A DNA stretch of 64,000 bases from SHZI01 sp963802215 (GTDB taxonomy: Bacteria > Pseudomonadota > Gammaproteobacteria > Steroidobacterales > GCA-2729495): the NCBI GenBank assembly GCA_963802215.1, contig CAWDHQ010000002.1:62001-126000 (forward strand), written 5' to 3'. The translations under genes were made by a program, and so were the position numbers. Of the stretch, positions 51,339 through 60,921 are shown piece by piece. The notes under the pieces were generated by a model. That model was given only the letters and a program-made list of their open reading frames with translations, made no database searches and had not been told where the DNA came from. Each line of letters opens with the position of its first letter. Within the stretch, counting starts at the first letter, position 1.

Positions 51339-51764
51339 ATGAACAAACTTGTTGAATTCGCTGCGGCGAATCCCTACCTCGTCACCGCGACGGTCCTTAT
51401 GCTCATCGCCGTCGTCGCCTTCGAGCTGCGCCTGCGGGCCCGCGCCAGCTTCGAGGTGACCGTGGCGGAGGCTGTGCGCATGATCAACAACGGCGCCACG
51501 GTGGTCGACGTCCGGGATGCGGCCCGGTATGCGGCCGGGCACATCGTCGATGCCGTGAACATCCCGCCCGCCGAGCTCGCCAAGGGCGAGGAAGGCAAGA
51601 TCAAGAAGAAGCGCGGCGTGGTGGTAGTCTGCGAGAGCGGTAACCAGAGCATGGAGTGCGCCAGGAAACTGCGTGCCGCGGGTTTCGATGGCGCGTTCAG
51701 CCTGGGCGGCGGCCTGGAGCTTTGGCAACGGGAGAACCAGCCGCTGGTCCGCGGCCAGCGGTGA
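51339..51764 (+). CDS. Membrane-anchored rhodanese-like protein (YibN type)
   Basis: The 141-residue product has one N-terminal helix (about 12-30) and a rhodanese domain with TVVDVRDAARYAAGHIVDAVNIP and the active-site Cys98 in CESGNQS. It is probably a sulfurtransferase or thiol-handling protein facing the cytosol. It leads the grxC-secB-gpsA block exactly as yibN does in E. coli. Confidence 0.9.
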   Translation: MNKLVEFAAANPYLVTATVLMLIAVVAFELRLRARASFEVTVAEAVRMINNGATVVDVRDAARYAAGHIVDAVNIPPAELAKGEEGKIKKKRGVVVVCESGNQSMECARKLRAAGFDGAFSLGGGLELWQRENQPLVRGQR

Positions 51765-52030
51765 TGCCCGGGCCGGTGGTCGAGATGTACGCCAACTCCT
51801 GGTGCCCCTACTGCTCGGCAGCGCGTACGCTGCTCCGGGCCAAACAGGTGCAGGTCGTTGAGATCAACGTCGAGGAATTCCCGGAGCGCCGCGCGGAGAT
51901 GATCGCCCGCTCCGGCCGGCGGACGGTTCCCCAGATCTTCATCGGCGCCACCCACGTGGGTGGCTACGACGACCTCGCCGCCCTGGAGCGCGAGGGCCGG
52001 CTGGACCCGCTGTTGCGGGCCAATCACTGA
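51764..52030 (+). CDS. grxC: Glutaredoxin 3
   Basis: The 88-residue product is a classic dithiol glutaredoxin with CPYC at 14-17, the TVPQIFIG cis-Pro motif and the GGYDDLAAL glutathione-binding end. It reduces protein disulfides and glutathione mixed disulfides. Its ATG overlaps the rhodanese stop (TGATG); the frame is open further upstream, but the extension lies inside the rhodanese gene. Confidence 0.94.
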   Translation: MPGPVVEMYANSWCPYCSAARTLLRAKQVQVVEINVEEFPERRAEMIARSGRRTVPQIFIGATHVGGYDDLAALEREGRLDPLLRANH

Positions 52031-52045
52031 ACTGCGAGATGCAAC

Positions 52046-52564
52046 ATGAGCGATTCTTCCACGAGCAAGCCGGACGGCAAGGGCAATGGCGCAGCCAGCA
52101 ATGGACAGGCCGACGGCGTGCGGCAGTTCGGCCTGCGCCGCTTCTACGTCAAGGACATGTCGTTTGAATCGCCGAACTCCCCCGGCATTTTCTCGGAAAG
52201 CGGCCTCGATCCCGATATCAAGGTGAACCTGCGGACCTCTCAGCGGAGCCTGGGTGACGGCGTGTCCGAAGTGGTCCTGCACGTGAGCGTCCACGCGATC
52301 GCCGGCCAGCGCACGGTGTTCCTCGTGGAGCTGCAGCAGGCGGGCACGTTTCAGATCAGCGGCTTTCCGCCGGAGGAAGCCCGTACGATCCTGGGCATCG
52401 CCTGCCCCAATGCCCTGTTTCCCTATGCGCGGGAGGCGGTGTCGTCGATCATCCAGCGGGGCGGCTTTGCGCCCATCCTCCTTCAGCCCATCGACTTCAC
52501 CACGCTCTTCGCCCAGGCTCAGGCCAACAAGGCCGCGAGCTCCGCCCCGGCCGGCCAGGCCTAG
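52046..52564 (+). CDS. secB: Protein-export chaperone SecB
   Basis: SecB holds unfolded preproteins and passes them to SecA. The 172-residue product has the family core FYVKDMSFESPNSPGIF, EVVLHVSVHAIAGQRTVFLVELQQAGTF and CPNALFPYAREAVSSIIQRGGFAPILL. It has a polar Gly/Ser/Asn-rich start and an Ala-rich end. Located between grxC and gpsA as in E. coli. Confidence 0.96.
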   Translation: MSDSSTSKPDGKGNGAASNGQADGVRQFGLRRFYVKDMSFESPNSPGIFSESGLDPDIKVNLRTSQRSLGDGVSEVVLHVSVHAIAGQRTVFLVELQQAGTFQISGFPPEEARTILGIACPNALFPYAREAVSSIIQRGGFAPILLQPIDFTTLFAQAQANKAASSAPAGQA

Positions 52565-52585
52565 GTACTTCCGGGTGTTCTCCCG

Positions 52586-53596
52586 ATGACACCCGCCGCC
52601 GAATTTGCTCCTATCGCCGTCCTCGGTGCTGGATCCTGGGGCACCGCACTGGCCTTGCAGCTGGCGCGGGACGGCCAGGCCGTGACCCTGTGGGGCCGGA
52701 ATGCGGAAGATCTCCGTGACATCGGAAGCCACCGTGTCAATCGACGCTACCTGCCCGGCATCGACCTTCCCGCAACAGTGCTGCCCGACGCCGACCTTCA
52801 CCGGGTGGTCGGCAGCCACCGGGAGCTGCTGGTCTGCGTGCCCAGTCACGCGTTTCGCGCCATCCTGGCGGCCGTCCACCGGGATCTCAGGCCCGGTACC
52901 CGGCTGGCCTGGGCGACCAAAGGCTTCGAGCACAGCACGGGCCGGCTGCCTCACGAAGTCGCGGCGGAAGAGTTGGGTGCCGGGGTACCGGTGGCCGTGC
53001 TGTCAGGGCCCACATTCGCCCGGGAAGTCGCGGCCGGCCTGCCCACCGCTATGACGGTGGCAGCCAGCGATCCCGCCTATGCCGCCGCCCTTGCCGGGCG
53101 CCTGTCGGATCACATGTTCAGGGCCTACACCTCCGACGACATGGTCGGCGTGGAGGTCGGTGGCGCCGTCAAGAACGTGCTCGCCATCGGTGCGGGCATC
53201 TCCGATGGGCTCGGCTTCGGGGCCAACACGCGCATTGCGCTGATCACCCGGGGACTCGTCGAGATGACACGCCTCGGGGTCGCGCTCGGGGCGCGGGCAA
53301 CGACGTTCATGGGCCTCTCCGGCATGGGGGACCTGGTGCTCACGTGCACCGACGACCAGTCCCGCAACCGGCGTTTCGGCCTCGCGATCGCGGGAGGCCA
53401 GACACCGGCAGAGGCGGCACGGAGCATCGGCCAGGTCGTCGAGGGCCAGTTCGCCGCAAGCGCCGTTCGGGCGGTGGCGGGGCGGCTAAAGCTCGAGATG
53501 CCCATCTGCGAGCAGGTGTACCGGGTTCTGGAAGAGAACGTTTCGCCTCAGGACGCCGTCCTGGCCCTCATGGCGCGGGCGCTGAAGCCGGAGTGA
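52586..53596 (+). CDS. gpsA: NAD(P)H-dependent glycerol-3-phosphate dehydrogenase
   Basis: GpsA reduces dihydroxyacetone phosphate to sn-glycerol-3-phosphate for phospholipid synthesis. The 336-residue product has the Rossmann motif GAGSWGTALA from residue 14, LSGPTFAREVAAGLPTAM, the catalytic Lys in VGGAVKNVLAIGAGI, and GLSGMGDLVLTCTDDQSRNRRFG. Length matches the family (339 in E. coli). Confidence 0.96.
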   Translation: MTPAAEFAPIAVLGAGSWGTALALQLARDGQAVTLWGRNAEDLRDIGSHRVNRRYLPGIDLPATVLPDADLHRVVGSHRELLVCVPSHAFRAILAAVHRDLRPGTRLAWATKGFEHSTGRLPHEVAAEELGAGVPVAVLSGPTFAREVAAGLPTAMTVAASDPAYAAALAGRLSDHMFRAYTSDDMVGVEVGGAVKNVLAIGAGISDGLGFGANTRIALITRGLVEMTRLGVALGARATTFMGLSGMGDLVLTCTDDQSRNRRFGLAIAGGQTPAEAARSIGQVVEGQFAASAVRAVAGRLKLEMPICEQVYRVLEENVSPQDAVLALMARALKPE

Positions 53597-53605
53597 CCGC
53601 GGGAC

Positions 53606-54061
53606 TCAGGCGAAGTCGAGCTGCCGCCAGGCCTCGTAGACCACCACCGCCGCCGCGTTTGACAGATTCAGGCTGCGTGCGTGGGTCCGCATCGGGATGC
53701 GCAGGACCTGTTCCGGTGGCATTGCGGTGAGCAGGTCCGCGGGCAAGCCGCTGCTTTCGGGTCCCAGCAGGAACGCATCGCCCCGGGCGAAGTGAGGCTC
53801 CGTGTAGAGCCGCGTGCCCCGGGTGGAAACGGCAAAATGCCTCGGCCCGCCAAGGCTGCCGAGGCAGTCGTCCAGGCTGTCGTGCTGCCGCACCGTGGCC
53901 CATTCGTGGTAGTCGAGGCCGGCGCGCCGCAGCTGCGCGTCCTCCAGGGTGAAACCGAGCGGCTTCACCAGGTGCAGGGCGGTCCCGGTGTTGGCGCAGA
54001 GGCGTATGATGTTGCCCGTGTTCGGAGGGATCTCCGGGCGATACAGAATCAGATTGAACAC
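53606..54061 (-). CDS. trmL: tRNA (cytidine(34)-2'-O)-methyltransferase TrmL
   Basis: TrmL methylates the wobble base ribose of certain tRNA-Leu species. The 151-residue SPOUT-fold product begins MFNLILYRPEIPPNTGNIIRLCANTG and has the knot motifs FLLGPESSGLP and IPMRTHARSLNLSNAAAVVVYEAWRQ. The GTG at 54061 matches homologues; the longer frame runs antisense through pyrD. Convergent with gpsA, the same neighbour as in E. coli. Only 4 bp separate its start from that of pyrD. Confidence 0.92.
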   Translation of the reverse strand: MFNLILYRPEIPPNTGNIIRLCANTGTALHLVKPLGFTLEDAQLRRAGLDYHEWATVRQHDSLDDCLGSLGGPRHFAVSTRGTRLYTEPHFARGDAFLLGPESSGLPADLLTAMPPEQVLRIPMRTHARSLNLSNAAAVVVYEAWRQLDFA

Positions 54062-54065
54062 AGCC

Positions 54066-55064
54066 GTGTCTCCAGCCTCCGCCGCCGATCCCAGCCTGCT
54101 CGCCACCACGTTCTGCGGGCTCCCCTTTGCGTCGCCCATCGTCCTGCTGTCGGGCTGCGTGGGGTTCGGCGAAGAATACACACGGGTGGCGGGCTTCTCG
54201 AACCGGGATGCCGGCGCCATATGCCTGAAGGGCACCACGCTGCACCCGCGGCTCGGCAACGAGCCCCACAGGATAGCCGAGACGCCCATGGGCATGCTGA
54301 ACGCCATCGGCCTGCAGAACCCGGGCGTGGATGCCGTCGTCAGCCGCATCCTCCCCTCGCTGGATTTCAGCGAAACCCGCTTTATCGCCAACGCCTGCGG
54401 CTCCACGATCGAGGAATACGTGGAGGTCTGCCGGCGTTTTGATGACTCCGCGATCGACGCCATCGAGATCAACATCAGCTGCCCGAACGTGAAGGAAGGC
54501 GGCGTGGCCTTTGGTAACTACCCGGACGTGTCGGCGCGGGTCGTCGCAGCCTGCAGGAAGGCGACGAAGAAGCCACTGATCACCAAGCTGTCGCCGAACC
54601 AGACCGACATCCGCGAGAACGCCCGGCGGTGCATCGAGGCCGGGACGGATGCCTTCGCCGTCATCAACACCCTGATGGGCATGGCCGTGGACGTGGAGAC
54701 GCGCCGGCCGGTGCTGGCCAACGTGCAGGGCGGCCTGTCTGGCCCTGCCATCAAGCCGATCGCCCTACTGAAGACCTGGCAGGTGTACCAGGAAGCCGCC
54801 CCCCACCAGGTGCCGATCATCGGCCAGGGCGGGATCACGACGGCCAGTGATGCGCTCGAGTTCCTGATCGCCGGGGCCTCGGCGGTGGGCGTGGGCACGG
54901 CGCTCTTCTACGACCCGCTGGTGTGCCAGAAGATCAGTGCCGGGATCGCGGATTACCTCCGCCGGCACGGGCTCCGGAACGTCGGTGAGCTGGTGGGTAG
55001 CCTGGCAACGGGAGGTCACCCGGTGGTGCCCCGGGTGGGCTCGGCAGCCGGCACCGCCGGTTAA
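54066..55064 (+). CDS. pyrD: Dihydroorotate dehydrogenase, class 1
   Basis: The 332-residue product is an FMN TIM-barrel dihydroorotate dehydrogenase. The catalytic base is a Cys in INISCPNVKEGG, the class 1 pattern, and not the Ser of the membrane class 2 enzyme usual in gammaproteobacteria. IGQGGITTASDALEFLIAGASAVGVGTAL is the FMN phosphate site. No pyrK electron-transfer subunit is adjacent, so whether it is 1A-like, 1B or a dihydropyrimidine dehydrogenase relative is open. The GTG at 54066 fits the domain; the frame extends upstream antisense to trmL. Confidence 0.82.
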   Translation: MSPASAADPSLLATTFCGLPFASPIVLLSGCVGFGEEYTRVAGFSNRDAGAICLKGTTLHPRLGNEPHRIAETPMGMLNAIGLQNPGVDAVVSRILPSLDFSETRFIANACGSTIEEYVEVCRRFDDSAIDAIEINISCPNVKEGGVAFGNYPDVSARVVAACRKATKKPLITKLSPNQTDIRENARRCIEAGTDAFAVINTLMGMAVDVETRRPVLANVQGGLSGPAIKPIALLKTWQVYQEAAPHQVPIIGQGGITTASDALEFLIAGASAVGVGTALFYDPLVCQKISAGIADYLRRHGLRNVGELVGSLATGGHPVVPRVGSAAGTAG

Positions 55065-55099
55065 CTGACAACTCTACTGTCGATATTATGTTCTTTACT

Positions 55100-55117
55100 G
55101 GCGATAAGAGAATCGCC
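55100..55117 (+). terminator. Possible terminator hairpin after pyrD
   Basis: GGCGAT and ATCGCC (6 bp each, loop AAGAGA) lie in an 84-bp AT-richer gap between convergent pyrD and ntrC, followed by TTCTAG. There is only a short T-run, so strength is doubtful. Confidence 0.4.
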
Positions 55118-55148
55118 TTCTAGAACAGAGAGATAGCGACGGCGCCCT

Positions 55149-56548
<1,400 letters not shown>

Positions 56549-56552
<4 letters not shown>

Positions 56553-57616
56553 GCGGCCTCCGGCGCAGGTGCTACGGCAGGCAGCCGCACGGTGAAGACG
56601 GTCCTGCCAGGCCGCGACTGGAACTCGATCAGGCCGCCGTGGCGGCTCACCAGGTCCTGGGAGATGGGCAGGCCAAGGCCGGTGCCGTCGGGCCGCCCGG
56701 TAACCAGCGGGTAGAAGATGGATTCGGCAAGGTCGGCCGGTACGCCGGGACCGTTGTCCTCGATCTCGATGCTCAACACGAGCTTGTGGCGAATGGCGCC
56801 GATCGGAAAGTTGGTGAGCGCCCGGGTGCGGAAGATCAGATGCCCGTCCCGCGCGATGGACTGCACCGCATTCCGGGCGATGTTCAGCAGGGCCTGCATC
56901 AGCTGGTCGGGATCGGCAGCGAGGGATGGCAGGCTCGGGTCGTAGTCCCGGATCAGCTTGATGGCTTCGCGGTGCTCGCTGGCGACCAGGGTCACGACCC
57001 GCTCCAGCACTTCGTGCACGTTCACATCCTGCCGTTGCGGCCGGCGCACGGGTCCGAGCAGGCTGTCGGTGAGGGAGGTCAGGCGATCCGCTTCACCGAT
57101 GATGATGCGGGTGAACTCCCGCAGCTCCGGCGTGGGGAGCTCCCGCTCCAGCAGCTGGGCGGCGCCGCGCAGGCCGCCCAGGGGATTCCGGATCTCGTGG
57201 GCCAGCTGGCGGATCATGCGGCGGCTGGCGTCGCGCTGGCTGATCAGCGCGTGCTCCCGGTCGATCTGCCGCCATTGGGTGGCGTCGGACAGTTCGACGA
57301 TCACGCGCCGGCCGGGACCGCGGAGCGGGGACACATGACAAGCCACCTCGATCGGCGACTCGCTTTTGTGCGCCGCCGTGATGGTGACGAGCTGGCCGAA
57401 GATCTCGCCCTCGGTCGCTGCCCGCCGCAACAGGTCTTCCACGGTTCGCAGGCTGGGCAGGAGCGACTGCAGGGTGCGGCCGAGGCTGTGCCGGGCGCTC
57501 ACCCCGAGCAGATCTTCGGCACCGGGATTGAGATAGACGAGAGTGCCGTCGGGATCGACGATCAGGACGGCGGTGGCAAGGCTGCCGAGGATGTCGCCCG
57601 GCGAGGGAGTTGCTAG
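56549..57616 (-). CDS. ntrB: Nitrogen regulation sensor kinase NtrB, start codon not canonical
   Basis: NtrB phosphorylates or dephosphorylates NtrC under PII control. The 355-residue product has a PAS domain (about 10-115), the H-box HEIRNPLGGLRGAAQLLE, the N-box NIARNAVQSI and the G-boxes DNGPGVP and GTGLGLPISQ. No ATG, GTG or TTG occurs in frame between 57502 and 57889. I place the start at CTA (57616), which aligns with the E. coli NtrB N-terminus (MAT..., followed by ILxSL), gives the usual length, and has GAGG 8 nt upstream. ATC at 57598 is another option. The CTA shares bases with the stop codon of the DUF4124 gene. Confidence 0.85.
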
Positions 57617-58167
57617 GGGCGCGGCCTCGGAGCCGGGACCGGATTGGGAAGTGCCGTCTGACGCACGAAGAAGCGCGTCGTCGGGCTCGCGACCAGCGTT
57701 CTCCCCTGGGCGTCCACCACCTCGACCTGCAGCGAGTGTTCCCCCCGGAAGACCTCCTGGAACCGCACCCGCGTGCTCCCCGGTTCGGCCGCTTCCGTCC
57801 GGCCATCCAGCGCGAACCGCAGGGCGTGACCCGGCTGCAACGGGGGTTGCACCGCTGCCGTGACGTCCAGTTGGCCCTCGATGTTCCAAAGTACCTGTTC
57901 CTGCGCCGGACTCGTGATGGTCAGAGACTGGTAGCGGTCGACCGGCGGTGGGGGTTGGTCTGTCGACCCCTGGCCTCTCGCGGCAACGCTGCTGGCCGCG
58001 GGCGGGCCACTGGCAGGCGGGCTGACGTTGATGGTGATCCGTTCAGCCCCGGGCCGTGGCCGGTCCGAGAAATGGGTCGTCCCATCGGGATCCGTCCAGC
58101 GATAGACGTCTGCCGAACCCCAGGTCGTTGCGGAAGCCAGGGTGAGGAGAATGAACAGGGCACGCAT
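57613..58167 (-). CDS. DUF4124 domain periplasmic protein
   Basis: The 184-residue product has a signal peptide (about 1-19) followed by a DUF4124 domain (ADVYRWTDPDGTTHFSDRPRPGAERITI). A Pro-rich linker leads to an Ig-like C-terminal domain (about 85-172) with LRFALDGR and HSLQVEVVDAQGRTL. Function unknown. Such genes often lie between glnA and ntrBC in gammaproteobacteria. Its stop codon overlaps the likely ntrB start, so translation may be coupled. Confidence 0.82.
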   Translation of the reverse strand: MRALFILLTLASATTWGSADVYRWTDPDGTTHFSDRPRPGAERITINVSPPASGPPAASSVAARGQGSTDQPPPPVDRYQSLTITSPAQEQVLWNIEGQLDVTAAVQPPLQPGHALRFALDGRTEAAEPGSTRVRFQEVFRGEHSLQVEVVDAQGRTLVASPTTRFFVRQTALPNPVPAPRPRP

Positions 58168-58202
58168 TTTTCAAGCATACGCCCGCGACCGGGAGGCAGC
58201 CA

Positions 58203-58234
58203 GCACCCGGCACGCACTTCCGCGTGCCGGGTGC
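58203..58234 (-). terminator. Terminator-like hairpin after glnA
   Basis: GCACCCGGCACGC and its exact complement (13 bp each) flank a 6-nt loop, 18 bp past the glnA stop. No clear T-tract follows on the minus strand, so it could terminate or stabilise the glnA message. Confidence 0.6.
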
Positions 58235-58251
58235 CGTCGTCCGTCGTTATG

Positions 58252-59664
58252 TCAGAGGCTGTAATACAACTCGAACTCGAGCGGGTGCGTGGCCATGCGG
58301 ATTCGCGTGACCTCGGCCATCTTGAGCGAGATGTAGGCATCGATCAGGTCGTCGCTGAACACGTTGCCGGCCTTGAGGAATTCCCGGTCCTTGTCCAGGG
58401 ACTCGAGCGCCTGCTCCAGAGAGAAGCAGACCTTCGGAATCTTCGCGTCCTCCTCCGGCTCCAGATCGTAGAGATCCTTGTCCATGGCCTCGCCCGGATT
58501 GATCTTGTTCTGGATGCCGTCCAGCCCGGCCATCATCATTGCTGCAAAGGCGAAGTACGGATTCGCCATGCTGTCCGGGAACCGCACCTCGATGCGACGG
58601 CCCTTCGGATTCGCAATGAAGGGAATGCGGATCGAGGCAGACCGGTTGCGGGCGGAATAGGCCAGCATCACGGGCGCTTCGAAACCCGGCACCAGCCGCT
58701 TGTAGCTGTTGGTGCTGGGATTGGTCAGCGCATTGATCGCCTTGGCGTGCTTCATGATGCCGCCGATGTAGTACATCGCGGTCTGCGACAGGCCGCCGTA
58801 CAGATCGCCGGTGAACAGGTTCTTGCCGCCCTTGGCCAGCGACTGGTGCACGTGCATGCCACTGCCGTTGTCGCCAACGAGGGGCTTGGGCATGAAGGTG
58901 GCGGTCTTGCCGTAGGCGTGGGCGACGTTCTGCACCACGTACTTCAGGATCTGGACCTGGTCGCCCTTCTCCGTCAGGCTGCCGAACTTCACGCCGATCT
59001 CGCACTGGCCGGCAGTGGCGACCTCATGGTGGTGCACTTCGACGCCGAGGCCCATTTCCTCGAGCGTCAGGCACATCTGGGAACGGATGTCCTGCAGGGC
59101 GTCCACCGGCGGCACCGGGAAGTAGCCTCCCTTGATGCCGGGACGGTGACCTGTGTTGCCGTTCTCGTATTCCTTCTTCGAGTTCCAGGCGCCTTCCTCG
59201 GAGTCGATCTTGTAGAAGGAACCGTTCATGTCGGCGCCGTAGCGCACGTCGTCGAAGATGAAGAACTCGTTCTCCGGGCCGAAGAAAGCCTGGTCGGCGA
59301 TGCCGGTGGACTTCAGGTAGGCCTCGGCGCGCTTGGCCGTCATGCGCGGGCAGCGGGTGTAGCCCTGCATGGTTGAGGGCTCGTAGACGTCACACCGAAC
59401 GCTTACCGTCGTGTCTTCCATGAAAGGATCGACGACCATGGTCGATGCGTCGGGCATCAACACCATGTCCGATTCCTGGATGCCCTTCCAGCCGGCGATG
59501 GAGGAGCCGTCGAACATCTTGCCGTCCTCGAAGAAGCTGGCATCGACGGTGTGCGCGGGGATGGTCAGATGCTGCTCTTTGCCGCGGGTATCGGTGAAGC
59601 GCAGATCGACGAACTTGGCCTCTTTCTCCTTCAGGAGGCTCAGGGCATTGGCAGGCGTGGTCAT
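58252..59664 (-). CDS. glnA: Glutamine synthetase, type I
   Basis: GlnA makes glutamine from glutamate and ammonia with ATP. The 470-residue product has the beta-Grasp FVDLRFTDTRGKEQHLTIPAH start, DGSSIAGW, the metal site FGPENEFFIFD, the ATP motif KPLVGDNGSGMHVHQSL, and the adenylylation loop DLYDLEPEED with the modifiable Tyr, so GlnE control is likely. A sigma-54 promoter and an NtrC site lie upstream. Confidence 0.97.
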   Translation of the reverse strand: MTTPANALSLLKEKEAKFVDLRFTDTRGKEQHLTIPAHTVDASFFEDGKMFDGSSIAGWKGIQESDMVLMPDASTMVVDPFMEDTTVSVRCDVYEPSTMQGYTRCPRMTAKRAEAYLKSTGIADQAFFGPENEFFIFDDVRYGADMNGSFYKIDSEEGAWNSKKEYENGNTGHRPGIKGGYFPVPPVDALQDIRSQMCLTLEEMGLGVEVHHHEVATAGQCEIGVKFGSLTEKGDQVQILKYVVQNVAHAYGKTATFMPKPLVGDNGSGMHVHQSLAKGGKNLFTGDLYGGLSQTAMYYIGGIMKHAKAINALTNPSTNSYKRLVPGFEAPVMLAYSARNRSASIRIPFIANPKGRRIEVRFPDSMANPYFAFAAMMMAGLDGIQNKINPGEAMDKDLYDLEPEEDAKIPKVCFSLEQALESLDKDREFLKAGNVFSDDLIDAYISLKMAEVTRIRMATHPLEFELYYSL

Positions 59665-59761
59665 GTCGACTCCTTAACGGTATGAAGCGGTATTGGCGAA
59701 AACGGGGCTGCCGGAACCCTTCTTCTTGCAGGCGGGCCTCAGCAGCGGCGCCCTATCCTAT

Positions 59762-59778
59762 TGCAACAGCCGTGCCAA
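59762..59778 (-). promoter_or_regulatory. Sigma-54 promoter of glnA
   Basis: On the minus strand TTGGCACGGCTGTTGCA matches the -24/-12 consensus (TGGCAC-N5-TTGCA) without mismatch. The predicted start of transcription, about 12 nt downstream, leaves a leader of roughly 85 nt before glnA. Confidence 0.92.
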
Positions 59779-59793
59779 AAGCGAGCGAATGCT

Positions 59794-59821
59794 AAGTACT
59801 TGTATTTAAATGAAAAGCTTT
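59794..59821. repeat. Three 8-bp palindromes at 10-bp spacing
   Basis: AAGTACTT (59794-59801), ATTTAAAT (59804-59811) and AAAGCTTT (59814-59821) are each perfect palindromes, start exactly 10 bp apart and sit between the sigma-54 promoter and the NtrC site. One turn of the helix separates each, which suits intrinsic bending or a phased protein array. Confidence 0.8.
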
Positions 59822-59839
59822 AGCGCACAGCGGGCTATC

Positions 59840-59856
59840 TGCGCCATAGTGGTGCA
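59840..59856 (-). promoter_or_regulatory. NtrC binding site upstream of glnA
   Basis: TGCGCCA-TAG-TGGTGCA is a near-perfect dyad close to the enteric NtrC consensus TGCACCA-N3-TGGTGCA, with one mismatch between arms. Its centre is about 98 bp upstream of the predicted glnA start of transcription, a usual enhancer distance. Confidence 0.75.
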
Positions 59857-59944
59857 AGTGGATTGCGGATTGCACCGTCACAGGGCGTTCGCGGTGGCCG
59901 ATTGCCCCAATCCCGTGACCGCTTACGACGGCGGCTATCGACGC

Positions 59945-59950
59945 TATACT
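59945..59950 (+). promoter_or_regulatory. -10 element of glyQ
   Basis: TATACT lies 29 bp before the TTG start of glyQ. The only -35 candidate is a weak TTACGA at 59923-59928. Confidence 0.4.
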
Positions 59951-59979
59951 TCCGCGCCCTTCGCCCTCGGACTTTCCGC

Positions 59980-60921
59980 TTGACGCAGTCGAAACGCCCA
60001 CGGACGTTTCAGGACCTGATCCTGGCGTTGCAGCGCTACTGGGCCGACCAGGGCTGCGTGATCCTGCAGCCCTACGACATGCCGATGGGTGCCGGCACCT
60101 TCCACTCGGCCACGTTTCTCCGGGCCATCGGCCCGGAACCCTGGAGCGCGGCGTACGTGCAGCCCAGCCGCCGGCCTACCGATGGCCGCTACGGCGAAAA
60201 TCCGAACCGTCTCCAGCACTACTACCAGTTCCAGGTCGTGATCAAGCCGTCGCCCCTGGATATCCAGCAGCTCTACCTGGATTCACTGCGGGCACTCGAC
60301 GTCGATCCGCTGGTCCACGACATCCGTTTCGTCGAGGACAACTGGGAATCACCGACTCTGGGCGCCTGGGGCCTGGGCTGGGAGGTCTGGCTTAACGGCA
60401 TGGAAGTCACGCAGTTCACGTACTTCCAGCAGGTCGGCGGCCTGGACTGCCGGCCCGTGACCGGCGAGATTACCTACGGCCTGGAGCGCATCGCCATGTA
60501 CCTGCAGGGCGTGGCCAGCGTGTACGACCTTACCTGGACCGACGGCCCGCTGGGCCGCGTGACCTACGGCGACGTGTTCCACCAGAACGAGGTCGAGATG
60601 TCCCGCTACAACTTCGAGGCGGCGGACACGGCGGTACTCGTCCCGCGCTTCGACGCCGCGGAGCGGGCCTGCCGCGGACTCATCGACGCAGGCCTCACCC
60701 TGCCCGCCTACGAGCAGGTACTCGAGGCATCCCACGCGTTCAACCTGCTCGACGCGCGGCGTGCCATTTCCGTGAGCGAGCGGCAACGCTACATCCTGCG
60801 TGTGCGGGAAATGGCCCGGTCGGTGGCCCAGGCCTACCTCGACAGCCGGGCCGCGCTCGGTTTTCCCATGGCGGCGCGCGCCTCTTCGAACGGCCCGCCG
60901 GAAACGCCAGGCCGGACATGA
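59980..60921 (+). CDS. glyQ: Glycyl-tRNA synthetase alpha subunit
   Basis: GlyQ is the catalytic subunit of the bacterial alpha2-beta2 glycyl-tRNA synthetase. The 313-residue product begins TFQDLILALQRYWADQGCVILQPYD and holds MGAGTFHSATFLRAIGPEPW, YVQPSRRPTDGRYGENPNRL and TYFQQVGGLDC. I chose the TTG at 59980, which gives the MTQSKRPRTFQDL start of the family; a longer open frame from 59863 crosses the promoter region. It overlaps glyS by ATGA. Confidence 0.95.
   Translation: MTQSKRPRTFQDLILALQRYWADQGCVILQPYDMPMGAGTFHSATFLRAIGPEPWSAAYVQPSRRPTDGRYGENPNRLQHYYQFQVVIKPSPLDIQQLYLDSLRALDVDPLVHDIRFVEDNWESPTLGAWGLGWEVWLNGMEVTQFTYFQQVGGLDCRPVTGEITYGLERIAMYLQGVASVYDLTWTDGPLGRVTYGDVFHQNEVEMSRYNFEAADTAVLVPRFDAAERACRGLIDAGLTLPAYEQVLEASHAFNLLDARRAISVSERQRYILRVREMARSVAQAYLDSRAALGFPMAARASSNGPPETPGRT

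Larger units (their letters stand above)
59665..59979. other. glnA-glyQ intergenic control region
   Basis: This 315-bp stretch has no gene. It holds the minus-strand sigma-54 promoter and NtrC site for glnA, three phased palindromes in an AT-rich patch, and a plus-strand -10 for glyQ. A wider inverted pair, GGTGCAA (59851-59857) and TTGCACC (59870-59876), could be further NtrC half-sites. Confidence 0.8.
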
